From: a virus
Strand: one strand, 5' to 3'
DNA: 64,000 bases
Virus record (IMG/VR): IMGVR_UViG_3300031857_015401
Coordinates: 1-64,000 of that record
The notes beneath the pieces were generated by a model. It did no database searches. It had not been told where the DNA came from and saw only the letters and a program-made list of their open reading frames with translations. Position numbers and translations under genes: made by a program. Of this stretch, positions 8,729-18,718 are shown in pieces (the stretch's first letter is position 1; each line of letters starts with the position of its first letter).

Positions 8729-9736
8729 TTACTCTACTTCTTCTTTTTCTGCTTTCAAATCAAAGTCACCATCAACTCCGATTATCTCTTTCCAATACTC
8801 GGCATAATCTTTTTTGTATTGTTCAATTGATGCCTTTTCTTCTGACGCCTCCTTACCCGGTAAAAACCCGTGTGGTGTCACAATAATTTTACCGTCTTCA
8901 AACCCAAGTCCATTGATGTGGTTTTTCATAACAGATACTTTTGTTCTTGACGCAAACTTAACTGTTCTCTTGTCTTTTGTTGCGGTAATCTTAGTTGTAC
9001 CAGCACCTTTTTGGTTTCCAAATAAAAATACTAAAGATGAGTTTAACCAAATTGCTTCTCCACCTTTTGCTTTAATTTTTGGTTGACCAAATGGGTTGTC
9101 AGGTAATTCTACCCATGGTTGGTTAACAATGATAAGGGTATTTTCATATTTTGAATCCGCTTTACGTGATCCTGATATTCTTTGATTAATACCCATACCA
9201 ATCTTGTCAGCCAATACTGATGCGTTGTGTTGTTTTCCACCTTTACCTTCGTAAGTCATCTTACAAGGAACTGAACCAACAGAATCCCACATAATACATA
9301 ATGAATAGTCTAAATCCCCTTTTTCTTGTGCATCTAACAAATCATTAATATAGTCTGTTATTTGTTCTATATAATCAAAGTTATTATTGAATATATAAAA
9401 CCCGTCCCACTCTAATTCGCCTGTTTCAGTATCAACAACCTCCTCACATTCAAAACCCATAAGTTTAGCATGTTCAAAAGACCACTTTTGTTCTGTAATA
9501 ATAAAAACAGGTAGTATTCCTTTCTTTTGTGCATCAACAGCGGTTTTTACTAAGGCGGTTGTTTTACCTGTGTCTGAATGACCTAAAAACATATTGATGT
9601 GTCCCATAGCAGGACCTGGTAGTCCAACAGCATCTAAGAAAGGTTCGCCAAGATCAAAAAACCTTTGTGGTTTATATTTTGCCGATGTAGAAAATTTTTT
9701 CTTTAATGAACTAAAATCATTCTTCTTTATTGCCAT
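8729..9736 (-). CDS. uvsX: RecA-like recombinase UvsX
   Basis: 335 aa. Walker A is GHSDTGKT at residues 52-59 and Walker B is the hydrophobic strand ending in CIMWDSVG. The segment LIIVNQPWVELPDNPFG with KAKGGEAI matches the DNA-binding loop region of UvsX. It assembles on ssDNA for homologous pairing, driving recombination-dependent replication and repair. It overlaps the preceding 98-aa gene by 20 bases, so the two are translationally coupled, and gp32 lies just beyond. The acidic C-terminus (KAEKEEVE) is usual for UvsX. T4 UvsX is 391 aa; this one is compact. Confidence 0.9.
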   Translation of the reverse strand: MAIKKNDFSSLKKKFSTSAKYKPQRFFDLGEPFLDAVGLPGPAMGHINMFLGHSDTGKTTALVKTAVDAQKKGILPVFIITEQKWSFEHAKLMGFECEEVVDTETGELEWDGFYIFNNNFDYIEQITDYINDLLDAQEKGDLDYSLCIMWDSVGSVPCKMTYEGKGGKQHNASVLADKIGMGINQRISGSRKADSKYENTLIIVNQPWVELPDNPFGQPKIKAKGGEAIWLNSSLVFLFGNQKGAGTTKITATKDKRTVKFASRTKVSVMKNHINGLGFEDGKIIVTPHGFLPGKEASEEKASIEQYKKDYAEYWKEIIGVDGDFDLKAEKEEVE

Positions 9737-10013
9737 CTTTTTGTTCGTTTAATAATTTTAACATGTCTTCAGTTATTTCAAACTTGTCGTCTCTTTTTAC
9801 GTTATATTTGTAAACTGTTTCCAACATTTCTAACTTGTCTTTTGCGTTTGTCATTTTTTCAACAAGTACATCCATTTCTTCTAAATGTTGTGGGTGTTCA
9901 CCAATACCAACAGGGTTATTGAAATATACTAATAATGTTGCTTCTGCGTATGCCATCTCTGACCTATATTTCAAGGTCAGAGCTTCATACATTTTTTCTG
10001 ATATCTTATTCAT
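9717..10013 (-). CDS. Small hypothetical protein between gp32 and UvsX
   Basis: 98 aa, not recognised by sequence. It is mostly helical and charged, with a long amphipathic helix around residues 43-65. It begins 11 bases after gp32 and overlaps UvsX by 20 bases, so it is tightly bound to the recombination pair. A recombination mediator role comparable to UvsY is possible from position and helical character, but no UvsY motif can be shown. Confidence 0.6.
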   Translation of the reverse strand: MNKISEKMYEALTLKYRSEMAYAEATLLVYFNNPVGIGEHPQHLEEMDVLVEKMTNAKDKLEMLETVYKYNVKRDDKFEITEDMLKLLNEQKDGNKEE

Positions 10014-10024
10014 ATTTTATTATG

Positions 10025-10876
10025 TTAGAAAGGTAATTCTTCTGATGGTTCTTCATCCGCTTGTGGGTCAACAATAGGCGTTTCTTCTTTAACACCTCCA
10101 AGTGAAATTTCCGCTTCTTCTCCGTAAACATATTTTTTAAGTTCACTACTCCAAATTGGTGTTTCCCCTACCGCAACTGCTTCTAAATATTCAACAGGTT
10201 TTTTAGAATAAACATCACTCCAAGTTAATTCATCTTTAACCCAACCATCCATGATTTCTTTATCTTCGTGTAATGGTGCAGGATCGTCATACATAATTGT
10301 TTGAACAACAGTATATTCTTTTCCTTGTGGTGTTTTTGCCTTTATCAACTCAATGATTAAGTCTCTACCTTTTTCAGCATCAGTAACATCACCTTTTGCT
10401 TTCCAAATAGGAAGAATTTTATCTAATACACCTTCTTGTTTGTAGTTGTGTTTAAATCTCCAAAACTTAACTCCATCTTGTTCGTTATCTCTATCAATAA
10501 CTTTAACAATGTAAAACAATCTTGCTCTGTATTGTGAAGCTAATTCTTTATCTTCTTTTTTACCTGTAGAAATAAGTTCATTATAAACTTCGGTAAGTGG
10601 TGATCTTTCGTTGTCATTTTTATCAGGGTCATACAACTTAACCCATTGTCCGTTAACTTGAATTTCATGATACCAAACTTCAACAAATGGTGAAGAACCA
10701 TCTTTTGTTGGTAAAATTCTAATTCTTTTTTGTGCTGATTTCTCATTCTTTTGAAGAATTGCAGAGAAGTACTTCTTCATTCTGTCTTCTTGAGAAATGT
10801 TTGATTTTTGTGAACCTCCGCTTGGTTGTGAGTTCTTTTCGTACTGAGCGAGTACCGCATCTAAAGCATTTGACAT
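10025..10876 (-). CDS. 32: Single-stranded DNA-binding protein, T4 gp32-like
   Basis: 283 aa from the ATG at 10876 (MSNALDAVLAQYEK). An in-frame ATG at 10945 exists but would add 23 hydrophobic residues unlike any gp32, so the inner start is chosen. The core (about residues 35-220) has the gp32 pattern: KRIRILPTKDGSSPFVEVWYH, then an FYIVKVIDRDN strand and KFWRFKHNYKQ. The C-terminal tail is acidic and ends EPSEELPF, the type of tail used to dock replication partners. It coats ssDNA and organises UvsX, helicase and polymerase. It leads the gp32-98aa-UvsX-RNaseH-gp41 run. Confidence 0.85.
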   Translation of the reverse strand: MSNALDAVLAQYEKNSQPSGGSQKSNISQEDRMKKYFSAILQKNEKSAQKRIRILPTKDGSSPFVEVWYHEIQVNGQWVKLYDPDKNDNERSPLTEVYNELISTGKKEDKELASQYRARLFYIVKVIDRDNEQDGVKFWRFKHNYKQEGVLDKILPIWKAKGDVTDAEKGRDLIIELIKAKTPQGKEYTVVQTIMYDDPAPLHEDKEIMDGWVKDELTWSDVYSKKPVEYLEAVAVGETPIWSSELKKYVYGEEAEISLGGVKEETPIVDPQADEEPSEELPF

Positions 10877-10943
10877 AATTTGTTTTTTTAAAAATTTATA
10901 CTCTTTTATCTGAATAAAATATAAGTATAAATCTAATAATGTC

Positions 10944-10973
10944 AAATAAAAAAGGTTCGGATGACCGAACCTT
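10944..10973 (-). terminator. Rho-independent terminator after the PAPD-repeat gene
   Basis: The minus strand has AAGGTTCGG and CCGAACCTT, a 9-bp stem with TCAT loop, followed by a T-rich run. It begins 6 bases after the stop of the 239-aa gene, so it ends the 11934-10979 unit and insulates gp32. Confidence 0.85.
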
Positions 10974-10978
10974 ATTTC

Positions 10979-11698
10979 TTAAAGTATTCTTCTGTTTCTT
11001 CTTTGATAACGTTCATTAACATTTTCCTCTTCGTCATATATGTTAAAAGTTTTTTTAATTTCGTTTGGTGAAAAGTTTTCTACTTCATCTGAAGTAAGGA
11101 CGTACTCGTTTTTACCTGACTTTTCCATTTCAGGTTCTTTATCATTAAAAAAATCAGTTAATTTTTGATTATATGGATAAGAATCTAAAGACCTTAACAT
11201 TAATTTTTCTTCAGGTGTTTTATCTCTATATTTGTCAAACTTATTTTCTAAACTATCAATTTTATTCATTAATTGATCAATATTTTCTAATTTAGATTGT
11301 AAATCATCTAATTTAGAAAAAATACCATCCATAACTTCATCTTGTTTCTTTTTAATTTCTTGTTGTGTTGTAACTAAATCAGTTATATCTATTTCTTCCG
11401 CTTCCTCTTCTTCACCTTCTTTTTCTGCACCAACTTCTTCAACATCAGGATCTGTAGTAACATCGACAGGTTCAGGTACTTCTTCACCTCCTCCAGCATC
11501 AGGTGCCGGTGGTGCTCCAGCATCAGGTGCCGGTGGTGCTCCAGCATCTGGTGCCGGTGGTGCTCCAGCGTCCGGTGCCGGTGGTGCTCCAGCATCAGGT
11601 GCCGGTGGTAGCGCCCCAGGATCTTGTTCGTTTAATATGTAAGTATTTATTTCATTAAATCTTTTTAATTCTGACAATAATCTTTTTTCTAAGTTCAT
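10979..11698 (-). CDS. Acidic protein with PPAPDAGA tandem repeats and coiled coil
   Basis: 239 aa. After a short helical N-terminus (about 1-25) come five 8-residue repeats PPAPDAGA (about 30-70), then a very acidic stretch (about 73-110), a predicted coiled coil (about 112-160), and a charged C-terminus ending in arginine-rich ERYQRRNRRIL. The layout suggests a flexible linker joining two helical parts, as in scaffold or structural proteins, but no family is recognised. The repeat DNA is far richer in G+C than the surroundings. The gene sits between gp32 and the tail cluster and is ended by a strong terminator. Confidence 0.65.
   Translation of the reverse strand: MNLEKRLLSELKRFNEINTYILNEQDPGALPPAPDAGAPPAPDAGAPPAPDAGAPPAPDAGAPPAPDAGGGEEVPEPVDVTTDPDVEEVGAEKEGEEEEAEEIDITDLVTTQQEIKKKQDEVMDGIFSKLDDLQSKLENIDQLMNKIDSLENKFDKYRDKTPEEKLMLRSLDSYPYNQKLTDFFNDKEPEMEKSGKNEYVLTSDEVENFSPNEIKKTFNIYDEEENVNERYQRRNRRIL
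11496..11615. repeat. Five tandem 24-bp repeats inside the 239-aa gene
   Basis: Five consecutive 24-base units, differing at only a few positions except for the last, encode PPAPDAGA on the minus strand. Because the units are in frame, copy number change by slippage would keep the reading frame. Confidence 0.9.
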
Positions 11699-11709
11699 TT
11701 TAATATTTT

Positions 11710-11934
11710 TTAACCGTTTAATAGTGTTTTAACCCCTGTTGGAGTTTCGACTCTTAAAGTTTTATTAGTCTTAACTGTATTGTCAAATCTTTCAATAAGT
11801 CCGTCTTTCATTCTTATTGTATAACAATCTCCTGTATCTAAATCACAAACTTGTTTGTGATCTGAATCGATTTGTTTTTCTGTGATTCTCGTATCTTTTC
11901 TAAGATAATCATCTAATAATTTTTTTACACTCAT
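11710..11934 (-). CDS. Small hypothetical protein
   Basis: 74 aa, not recognised. It has a helical start followed by short beta segments (QVCDLDTGDCYTIRMKDGL). Two cysteines (CDLDTGDC) could form a pair. It precedes the repeat protein by 11 bases and has a TATTTATA box 12 bases before its ATG, so it is the first gene of this short unit. Confidence 0.55.
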   Translation of the reverse strand: MSVKKLLDDYLRKDTRITEKQIDSDHKQVCDLDTGDCYTIRMKDGLIERFDNTVKTNKTLRVETPTGVKTLLNG

Positions 11935-11946
11935 AACTTTTTTATA

Positions 11947-11954
11947 TATAAATA
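11947..11954 (-). promoter_or_regulatory. TATTTATA box upstream of the 74-aa gene
   Basis: Exact sense-strand TATTTATA 12 bases before the ATG at 11934, in the gap after the 2145-aa gene. Promoter role inferred from recurrence. Confidence 0.45.
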
Positions 11955-11972
11955 TATTGTACTTTATAAAAT

Positions 11973-14900
11973 TTAAGAAGGGAAGTAAGTTTGTGCGATT
12001 TTTGCTATGTTAATATATGACTGAAAATCATCTTCTGTGATTGTACCTCTGTTTAAATTTTCATTAATTGCGTCATTAATTTCATTTGCACTCTCGTTAA
12101 AAAAACCGGCATCCCAAACCCTTATTGCGTATTGGGCAACTGATTTTGCCTCTACTTCCGAAGTAATATTAGTACCACCATTTATAGTGTTTAAAGCATC
12201 AATAACTGGTAAAGTAGGTTTAACTATTGAATTAGCGGTAAATATTGATCCTGTATCTGAACTATAAGAAAATAATGGTGTCGGTATATTTCCTCTTGTT
12301 TGTGTACAAATTAATTCAAACGTATTCAATACTGATTGTTGTTGTTCATTTACAGCATTAATTTCAAAATAGTTTTTATTAAGTGGTTCAAACAATCCAG
12401 AACTACTAGATGCTCCTGTCGGTCTAGTTAATGCTATAGTAAATAAAATTATTTTACATACTCTATTATTTGTGGTGTCTGTAACATTTGTATCTAATAA
12501 AGTTTTAAAGTCTTCATATGTTAATGGTGTTTTTTGAATATTAACAAACCTATAACCAGCATTAGAAGTATAACTACCAAATAATAAATTAATACAACTT
12601 TGTTGGTCACTAATCAGACCTTCTTTTTCTAATTTTTGACCTTCTGGATCAAGTATAGTAACTTCTTCGGTTGGGACTCCTTCTGTGTTTTTTCTTTCAA
12701 GTATTTTTGATTTATATTTTTCTAAATAGTTAGTTTTTATGTATGTACCAAGACTATCAGGTTGTGGTAATGCGTATTTTGGCATTCTACTACCCTTAAA
12801 AGTAGTTTCAAAACCGTTAATTGTTATATTATGTGAAACATTAAATATATAATAAGGTCCATAGAATAGTGGTACGTGTCTTAAATTAAAATACATTAGT
12901 GGTTGTATCATAACATTACCTAAAGAATTGATTGTACAAGCATATGACAGGGATTTATAAAAAGAATAAAGTGAAGTTGATTGTTGAGCAATTTGACCAC
13001 CGCTAGCACTATTAGCTAAATTAGTTCTAACTTGGAAAGTGGCTGCGGTATTTTTTTTATCATCCATACCAACAGTAAAACCTTTAAATATATTTTGATT
13101 TCTAATTCCAAAATCAACATTAAACCCAACAACTTTATTAGATAAAGATTTATTTTGTTTATTATCTTCAATTCTTAACGGATTAGTTGCCGGATTTCTA
13201 AAATCATAACTATCATCTCCATAAATCATAAAACTATTATCTTTTGATGGTAATTTTTCTGATTCTCTACCTGTATACACACACAAAAATTTTGCGGTTG
13301 AGTTAATATAATCAACATTAGTCCATGTCCCAAATAAGTTACCAGCAGAATCAAAATTTATTGCTTGTGGGTTTTTTGATGGTTGTTGTATTCCATAGAA
13401 ATTAACATAAGATGGTAAAGAAAAAAATAACATATTACCACATTTTTCTAAAATAGATCCAACAACAGAATATATATCTACACCACCATCAGCATTTAAT
13501 ATATTCTTAGCGTCTTCCATTGGAATTTGAATTTTGTCTCCTATGTCATTGTTTGAAACGTCGTGAAATAAAAAATCCTCAAATAATGTTTTATTTTTAA
13601 AATCTGTCCCTGATATCCACTTATCGTTTAAGGTTTGAAAAACATTATATAAAGATAGTTTAGTTACATCCCCTTCTACTGTACTATTAGTAGTTCCGTT
13701 TTTTGTTTTTAAAGTAGGTAAGTTTTTATTTAAATACTGAGAAATTTCAGAAATAGCATTATTATTAAAATTATTAATCTCAACTAAGAATGTTCTTAAT
13801 AATCCTTTAAATGTTGTTGAATTAAAAGTTTGATTATTTTTTTTAGCTTCGTATTTATGTCTCGCAAATATTTTAATCAATGGATATAAAGATTTAATAT
13901 TATTAATACTAAATTTTAAATTCATGTCTATGAAAAAATCTGTAATTACTGATCCTGAATTAGTGTAATTAACATTAGGTAGTGTTGAAAACCCTACGTA
14001 TTTTTGTAAAGTTTTCCATTCTTGGTTAAATGCCGCTTTACTTTGGGTTAAGGTGATGGTTTGTCCGTCACCAGGTAATGAATTTAATATGTATGGTTCT
14101 TCAAATTTAAAAGGTTCTACTGGTGTGAATCCTGGTTCATTTAAAAAACTATTAAAAAGTTTTCTATCAAAATTTCCAGCATTACCAATTTTTAATATAC
14201 AATCAAATGATAAAAATTTTTGAATATTATTTGTTATATTTTTTATTTGTGCTTGAGCTAAGTTTACCGAATCGGTATTTTGTTGGTTAAATAATTGGAC
14301 ATAATTATCTCTAACTAAAAATATTTTTTTAATTTGATTAAATAGTGTTCTTTCTTCTATGTTTTTTATTTTATTTGTGCTAGTATATGATGGACTTTTT
14401 ATTTCGTTTTCTAAAATAAAAATGTCTTCTGCCGTTGGGTTTGGTTTACAAAAACCTAAAAAGGCCTTTTCAAATAAATCTAAAATTTCAGGTTTGAACA
14501 CGGCAAATATGTCTTCAATATATTTAATTTTATCTGTAGTAAAATCTAAATACTCATTGTATTTTGGTTTTGTTACCAAATCATTATCAAAATAACCGTA
14601 TTGTGGAGCACCCCATAGTGTTCTAACCGAACCATTGTACATTGCCGGATTATCTTTTACTTCTAAATTTAATTTATCTTCATTATTAAAACATTCAAAA
14701 ACCGTTTGATTAAAAATCGAACCACCATTAGAAGGGATTAATAAATATGATTTATAATTGGCATCAATTAATGGATCTTTATCAAAAGTTAAATACTGAA
14801 AAAAAGGATTTATAATTATTGATCTATTAAGATTATTTGGGTCTCCACTTAAATTCATAATATAAGAAGCCTCAGTGTTTAACCCAACCTTTAATTTATT

Positions 14901-17900
14901 TTGATTATATAAATCTTCAAATTCAGTAATATTATAATTTGTAAATAAATCTTTTTTTGTAAAATACCAATGTAAATCATTTATCATTTTTGGATAGAAC
15001 CCAGTGTTAAATGTTTCTGAAACTTGTGTGGTGTTAAATGCTTGACTTTTATAACCCCTAAAGTCTATTGTTCCTCCAGTGTAGTTTTTAATTTGAAAAT
15101 TAGTAGTTAATGAATTATTAAATGGATCGTAATATTGGTTATAATCAAAGTTTTTCCATACGTCATCCAAGATATCAACATTTTCATCTAAATATTTTTT
15201 ATACCTATACCAAATAGATCCAAATTTTAAAATACTAGCATATGGTATTTGGTGTATCGCCGAAAAGTTTTTTAGTGTTGCGGCAAACCCATCTAAATCA
15301 GTTTCTTGTGACGTATCAATAATAAAATCCGTTAAGTCAGACAATGGCATAGCGGCTAAGTATAGGTAACCAAGTGTAGTGTATGGGTTTTCTACTTTAT
15401 TTTTTTCTTTATTAACACCATCCAATATTGAATTTATAAAGTATGGTGTGTTAAATATCGTAGTTTTTTGAAAATTAGTCCCAACACTACCACTATAGGT
15501 GTCTTTTAATAAAATATCATTAACAGTTAAGTAATAATTTTTTTTATCTGTGTCATCAAAAAATTTTTTTAACCCTTCTCTGTTTTCTATCTTAGTGTCT
15601 GTTTGTTTATCAAAAAAAACATTAGTTGAAAAATTTTTAAATTGGGTATTAGCATAATCTTTAAAACATTTTATGCTTTTATATTCTTCAGTTTCACTTA
15701 ATCTTGATATTGTTTTTTTGTCATCTAAAAATAGATAGGTTTTTGTGGTTTCATTAAAAAATTTAGCTTTAGTGGATTTTGTATTTCCAGTTACGTAATC
15801 ATCATCAGTAAATGGTAAAGTATCTAAAAAAGAAAATTCTGATATTTCACTACTTCTTAAATATTCTTCAAAGTTTTTAATTAAAGGTATTGTGTTATCT
15901 AAACTTATAGATCTAGCATCAATTGTTGACATATCAAAAAGCCCGTAATCTTTTTCAATGTCGTTTCTTAAATAATCAGTTACATATTTATCTCTTTCAA
16001 AATCTGCCCAATTAGCACCAATACCACCACTATTAGAAATATTAAATAATTCCTGTCTTAGTGTTTGTAAATTATATTTTTTTGTTTTTAATTTTTCAAC
16101 AAGGCTCGGACTGTCTCTAACGGCATTTATAATATTTTTAGATTCCAAGTCATATAAAAATTTATCAATTTGTTTACTTTTAAAAGTACTTTTTACTAAT
16201 TTAGGGTACGTACTTAAAAGGTATGCTCTTTCATAAAATTCATAAAAAAAAGAAATTTCAGATTTATTCTCATAAGGAACATCATTAAATGGGAAATAAA
16301 CAGTATTACATGATCCGTACTTAGCCAATTCTTTAGGGTTGTTATAAACACTTCTTTTTATTTCTTTTGCTCTTTTTGTGGATGATGTTAAATAATCTTC
16401 TAAAAAATTTATTTCAGGCCAAACACTATTATCAAAAGCTGCGGTCTTGTCAGAATATTTAGGATCACCAATATATCTAATATTATATTTTTCAGTACCG
16501 TCTTCTTCTTTTTCTTCGACAAAATATGTTGGCCATGGATAAACCACATTTACATTTTTTAAATTTTCAGACGTTCCCCCTATTGAATTTTTCGCATCTA
16601 TACCAAAATTTTTATCGGGTGGTAGTATAGTACTAACTCTTTTAGGGTTGTCTCGTAAATCCCAAGCATCTGTATGAGTTTTATCCATTATACGATAAAA
16701 AGAATCCAAACCAGCGAATAAAATTGCCATTATATTTCTTAATGTTGGTTTATAACCTAAACCTCCATTTTTAGAGAAAAATTTAATGGCTAATTCATCT
16801 GAAAGTTGTGTCTCAATTTCTTGTTCTTTTTCGTCTATTTTTTTTCTTAAAATTTCTATTTTATTTAAAAAACTATTAGGGACATACTCCACACCACCAA
16901 CATTTATTTCACCGTATTTTAAAAGTGTAGGGAAAGTTTCAATTTCTGTATTTGTAATATCTTTTATAATTTCTTTTGTATTTGTTATTAAATTTAATTG
17001 AGCAATAAAAATCTGTACTTGTTCGTCTGTTGGTACTCTTTTTAATCTTGCCGCTAAAGTTTTTTTGTAATCTTCTTCGGTTAATAAATCATAATCAAAT
17101 TCCTCAAATATTTCAGTGTCCGTAATATTAACTGGAATTTGATTACCATTTGTTGAGTCTTGACCAAATGATGCGTTTCTCCTCATGTTATCTAAAGCGT
17201 TATTAATTTCTGCTTTAATAGCACTTATAATGTCTCTTCTTTTTTGAAAGTCTAATGTATTTTTAAACGGGTAGTAAATTTGACCGTTATAAACAATATA
17301 GTTATTAGTATCTAAATAATTGTTAAGAACTACTTTATAAGCCTTGTCTTTTATATCCAATAAATCATTTCTAAATTGTGAAATATCACTTAATATTACA
17401 AAATCCCCTTGTTGTATTTTAGACTCCATATTAGTTTGGAAACTATCAGCATCTTCAATAAATTCATCTATTGTTAAATTTGGAAAATCTTGGGCAATTA
17501 AACCTTTAGATTTATATATAGAATAAACCTCATCTAAAACTTGTCTACCATAAGATGTTTGAGTGTCACTAACTCTTGTGTTTGTAGAATTTGTAGAAGA
17601 TGGTTCAGTTTTTTGTATTACCGTTGGGAACATTTTTGGTGCGGTTCTAGCATAATCTAAAAGACTGTCACTTAATAACCCTGAATTTTTACCTATTAAA
17701 CTTAGTTTAATATTAAAATTACCACTATTTGCATCAAAAGACGCACTAAAATTTGTTAAGTTTAAACTGTACCTTATAGCCTTACCATAATAACCTTTTA
17801 GTGTTAAATAAAATAATGGATAAGGTAAATTAAAAAAAACAGAATAAAGTGATTTCTCACCTTGCTCAAATAATGTTCTTCCTTGTATATCTATTAATTC

Positions 17901-18410
17901 AATATCGACTTTTGGTACAAACATACCACCAGCCTTACCTCCAGTAATTTCTACTCTTATTGATGATATACCTAATAATTGAGTGTCTTCATAGTTTGAA
18001 ACGTCTCTTAAATATCTTGTAGTACCTTCTTTATCCGTAATCGCTCTTTCTGTTGTTTGATTAGCCCCTCTTCCTTCTTTAGCCCCTCTACCTGTTAATT
18101 GGTCTGACCAACTAGTATCGAAACTTTTTTTATTTATTGGTTGTAAAAAATTGATTTTATCACCTTTTTCTTTACCTTCAATACTAGCGATAGTAGTACT
18201 TACAACAGCACTATCTAAATCTAACCCAACTGCTAATTTGGTTCTTGGTATTACCTTCGTTTCTAAATTAGCATAAAACACTAAATCTTCGTGTTCAACA
18301 AGTCTATCTTTAACTTCATTGTTTACAACAATTTTATTCGGATCTATTAAAATAATATTATCATAATCCGTTTCAACATAAATTGTATTTTTACTTCTAT
18401 CATCTGCCAT
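11973..18410 (-). CDS. Giant virion structural protein (2145 aa), probable baseplate/tail component
   Basis: 2145 aa, no named homologue recognised. It starts MADDRSKNTIYVETDYDNI. The first about 300 residues are beta-rich (VPKVDIELIDIQGRTLFEQG, then FNLPYPLFYLTLKGYYGKA), the middle is asparagine/lysine-rich and helical, and near residue 1900 another beta-rich block resembles the start (FNLRHVPLFYGPYYIFNVSH). No signal peptide or membrane segment is evident. It overlaps the gp53-like baseplate gene by 11 bases and lies in one run with the 1952-aa protein, so a baseplate, hub or tail-tip role is inferred. It could combine functions that T4 spreads over several hub proteins, but no enzymatic motif is visible. 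Confidence 0.65.
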   Translation of the reverse strand: MADDRSKNTIYVETDYDNIILIDPNKIVVNNEVKDRLVEHEDLVFYANLETKVIPRTKLAVGLDLDSAVVSTTIASIEGKEKGDKINFLQPINKKSFDTSWSDQLTGRGAKEGRGANQTTERAITDKEGTTRYLRDVSNYEDTQLLGISSIRVEITGGKAGGMFVPKVDIELIDIQGRTLFEQGEKSLYSVFFNLPYPLFYLTLKGYYGKAIRYSLNLTNFSASFDANSGNFNIKLSLIGKNSGLLSDSLLDYARTAPKMFPTVIQKTEPSSTNSTNTRVSDTQTSYGRQVLDEVYSIYKSKGLIAQDFPNLTIDEFIEDADSFQTNMESKIQQGDFVILSDISQFRNDLLDIKDKAYKVVLNNYLDTNNYIVYNGQIYYPFKNTLDFQKRRDIISAIKAEINNALDNMRRNASFGQDSTNGNQIPVNITDTEIFEEFDYDLLTEEDYKKTLAARLKRVPTDEQVQIFIAQLNLITNTKEIIKDITNTEIETFPTLLKYGEINVGGVEYVPNSFLNKIEILRKKIDEKEQEIETQLSDELAIKFFSKNGGLGYKPTLRNIMAILFAGLDSFYRIMDKTHTDAWDLRDNPKRVSTILPPDKNFGIDAKNSIGGTSENLKNVNVVYPWPTYFVEEKEEDGTEKYNIRYIGDPKYSDKTAAFDNSVWPEINFLEDYLTSSTKRAKEIKRSVYNNPKELAKYGSCNTVYFPFNDVPYENKSEISFFYEFYERAYLLSTYPKLVKSTFKSKQIDKFLYDLESKNIINAVRDSPSLVEKLKTKKYNLQTLRQELFNISNSGGIGANWADFERDKYVTDYLRNDIEKDYGLFDMSTIDARSISLDNTIPLIKNFEEYLRSSEISEFSFLDTLPFTDDDYVTGNTKSTKAKFFNETTKTYLFLDDKKTISRLSETEEYKSIKCFKDYANTQFKNFSTNVFFDKQTDTKIENREGLKKFFDDTDKKNYYLTVNDILLKDTYSGSVGTNFQKTTIFNTPYFINSILDGVNKEKNKVENPYTTLGYLYLAAMPLSDLTDFIIDTSQETDLDGFAATLKNFSAIHQIPYASILKFGSIWYRYKKYLDENVDILDDVWKNFDYNQYYDPFNNSLTTNFQIKNYTGGTIDFRGYKSQAFNTTQVSETFNTGFYPKMINDLHWYFTKKDLFTNYNITEFEDLYNQNKLKVGLNTEASYIMNLSGDPNNLNRSIIINPFFQYLTFDKDPLIDANYKSYLLIPSNGGSIFNQTVFECFNNEDKLNLEVKDNPAMYNGSVRTLWGAPQYGYFDNDLVTKPKYNEYLDFTTDKIKYIEDIFAVFKPEILDLFEKAFLGFCKPNPTAEDIFILENEIKSPSYTSTNKIKNIEERTLFNQIKKIFLVRDNYVQLFNQQNTDSVNLAQAQIKNITNNIQKFLSFDCILKIGNAGNFDRKLFNSFLNEPGFTPVEPFKFEEPYILNSLPGDGQTITLTQSKAAFNQEWKTLQKYVGFSTLPNVNYTNSGSVITDFFIDMNLKFSINNIKSLYPLIKIFARHKYEAKKNNQTFNSTTFKGLLRTFLVEINNFNNNAISEISQYLNKNLPTLKTKNGTTNSTVEGDVTKLSLYNVFQTLNDKWISGTDFKNKTLFEDFLFHDVSNNDIGDKIQIPMEDAKNILNADGGVDIYSVVGSILEKCGNMLFFSLPSYVNFYGIQQPSKNPQAINFDSAGNLFGTWTNVDYINSTAKFLCVYTGRESEKLPSKDNSFMIYGDDSYDFRNPATNPLRIEDNKQNKSLSNKVVGFNVDFGIRNQNIFKGFTVGMDDKKNTAATFQVRTNLANSASGGQIAQQSTSLYSFYKSLSYACTINSLGNVMIQPLMYFNLRHVPLFYGPYYIFNVSHNITINGFETTFKGSRMPKYALPQPDSLGTYIKTNYLEKYKSKILERKNTEGVPTEEVTILDPEGQKLEKEGLISDQQSCINLLFGSYTSNAGYRFVNIQKTPLTYEDFKTLLDTNVTDTTNNRVCKIILFTIALTRPTGASSSSGLFEPLNKNYFEINAVNEQQQSVLNTFELICTQTRGNIPTPLFSYSSDTGSIFTANSIVKPTLPVIDALNTINGGTNITSEVEAKSVAQYAIRVWDAGFFNESANEINDAINENLNRGTITEDDFQSYINIAKIAQTYFPS

Positions 18411-18717
18411 AATAAAAAATATGAGCGTCTACCGCATTTTTGTAGTCTAATAATGCACTAATTAATGGATATGGTACTATTAAAATTGTACCATCAGGTA
18501 TATTTGATTCCAAACCTCCGTATATTGGGTTTGCCATCTGTATTAACCAACCAAAATAAGGTGATCCATATTTTTCATAACTAATTTTATCTAATCTGGA
18601 TTTTCCAGTTCTATAAATATATTTTTGATCGGATGGTCTTGTACCAAAATTAACATACGGAACTACTGTTTGATTACCGTTTAATAAAAATCTATTATAT
18701 CTTTTAAAATATTCCAT
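18400..18717 (-). CDS. 53: Baseplate wedge protein, T4 gp53-like
   Basis: 105 aa. The segment at about residues 37-80 (GKSRLDKISYEKYGSPYFGW, then MANPIYGG and IPDGTILIVPYP) has the LysM-like pattern seen in gp53 wedge proteins: a D.IS...YG.P..gW.I...N. core. gp53 clamps the gp6/gp25 region of adjacent wedges. It is shorter than T4 gp53 (196 aa), carrying little beyond the core. It overlaps the 2145-aa gene by 11 bases and follows the 1952-aa gene by 1 base, so all three are translationally coupled. Confidence 0.65.
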   Translation of the reverse strand: MEYFKRYNRFLLNGNQTVVPYVNFGTRPSDQKYIYRTGKSRLDKISYEKYGSPYFGWLIQMANPIYGGLESNIPDGTILIVPYPLISALLDYKNAVDAHIFYYGR

Positions 18718-18718
18718 A

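Noticed and set aside
10877-10945. Upstream start of gp32 adding 23 residues
   Set aside because: The added sequence is hydrophobic and lies in the terminator and upstream region; gp32 family proteins start close to MSNALDAV-type residues.
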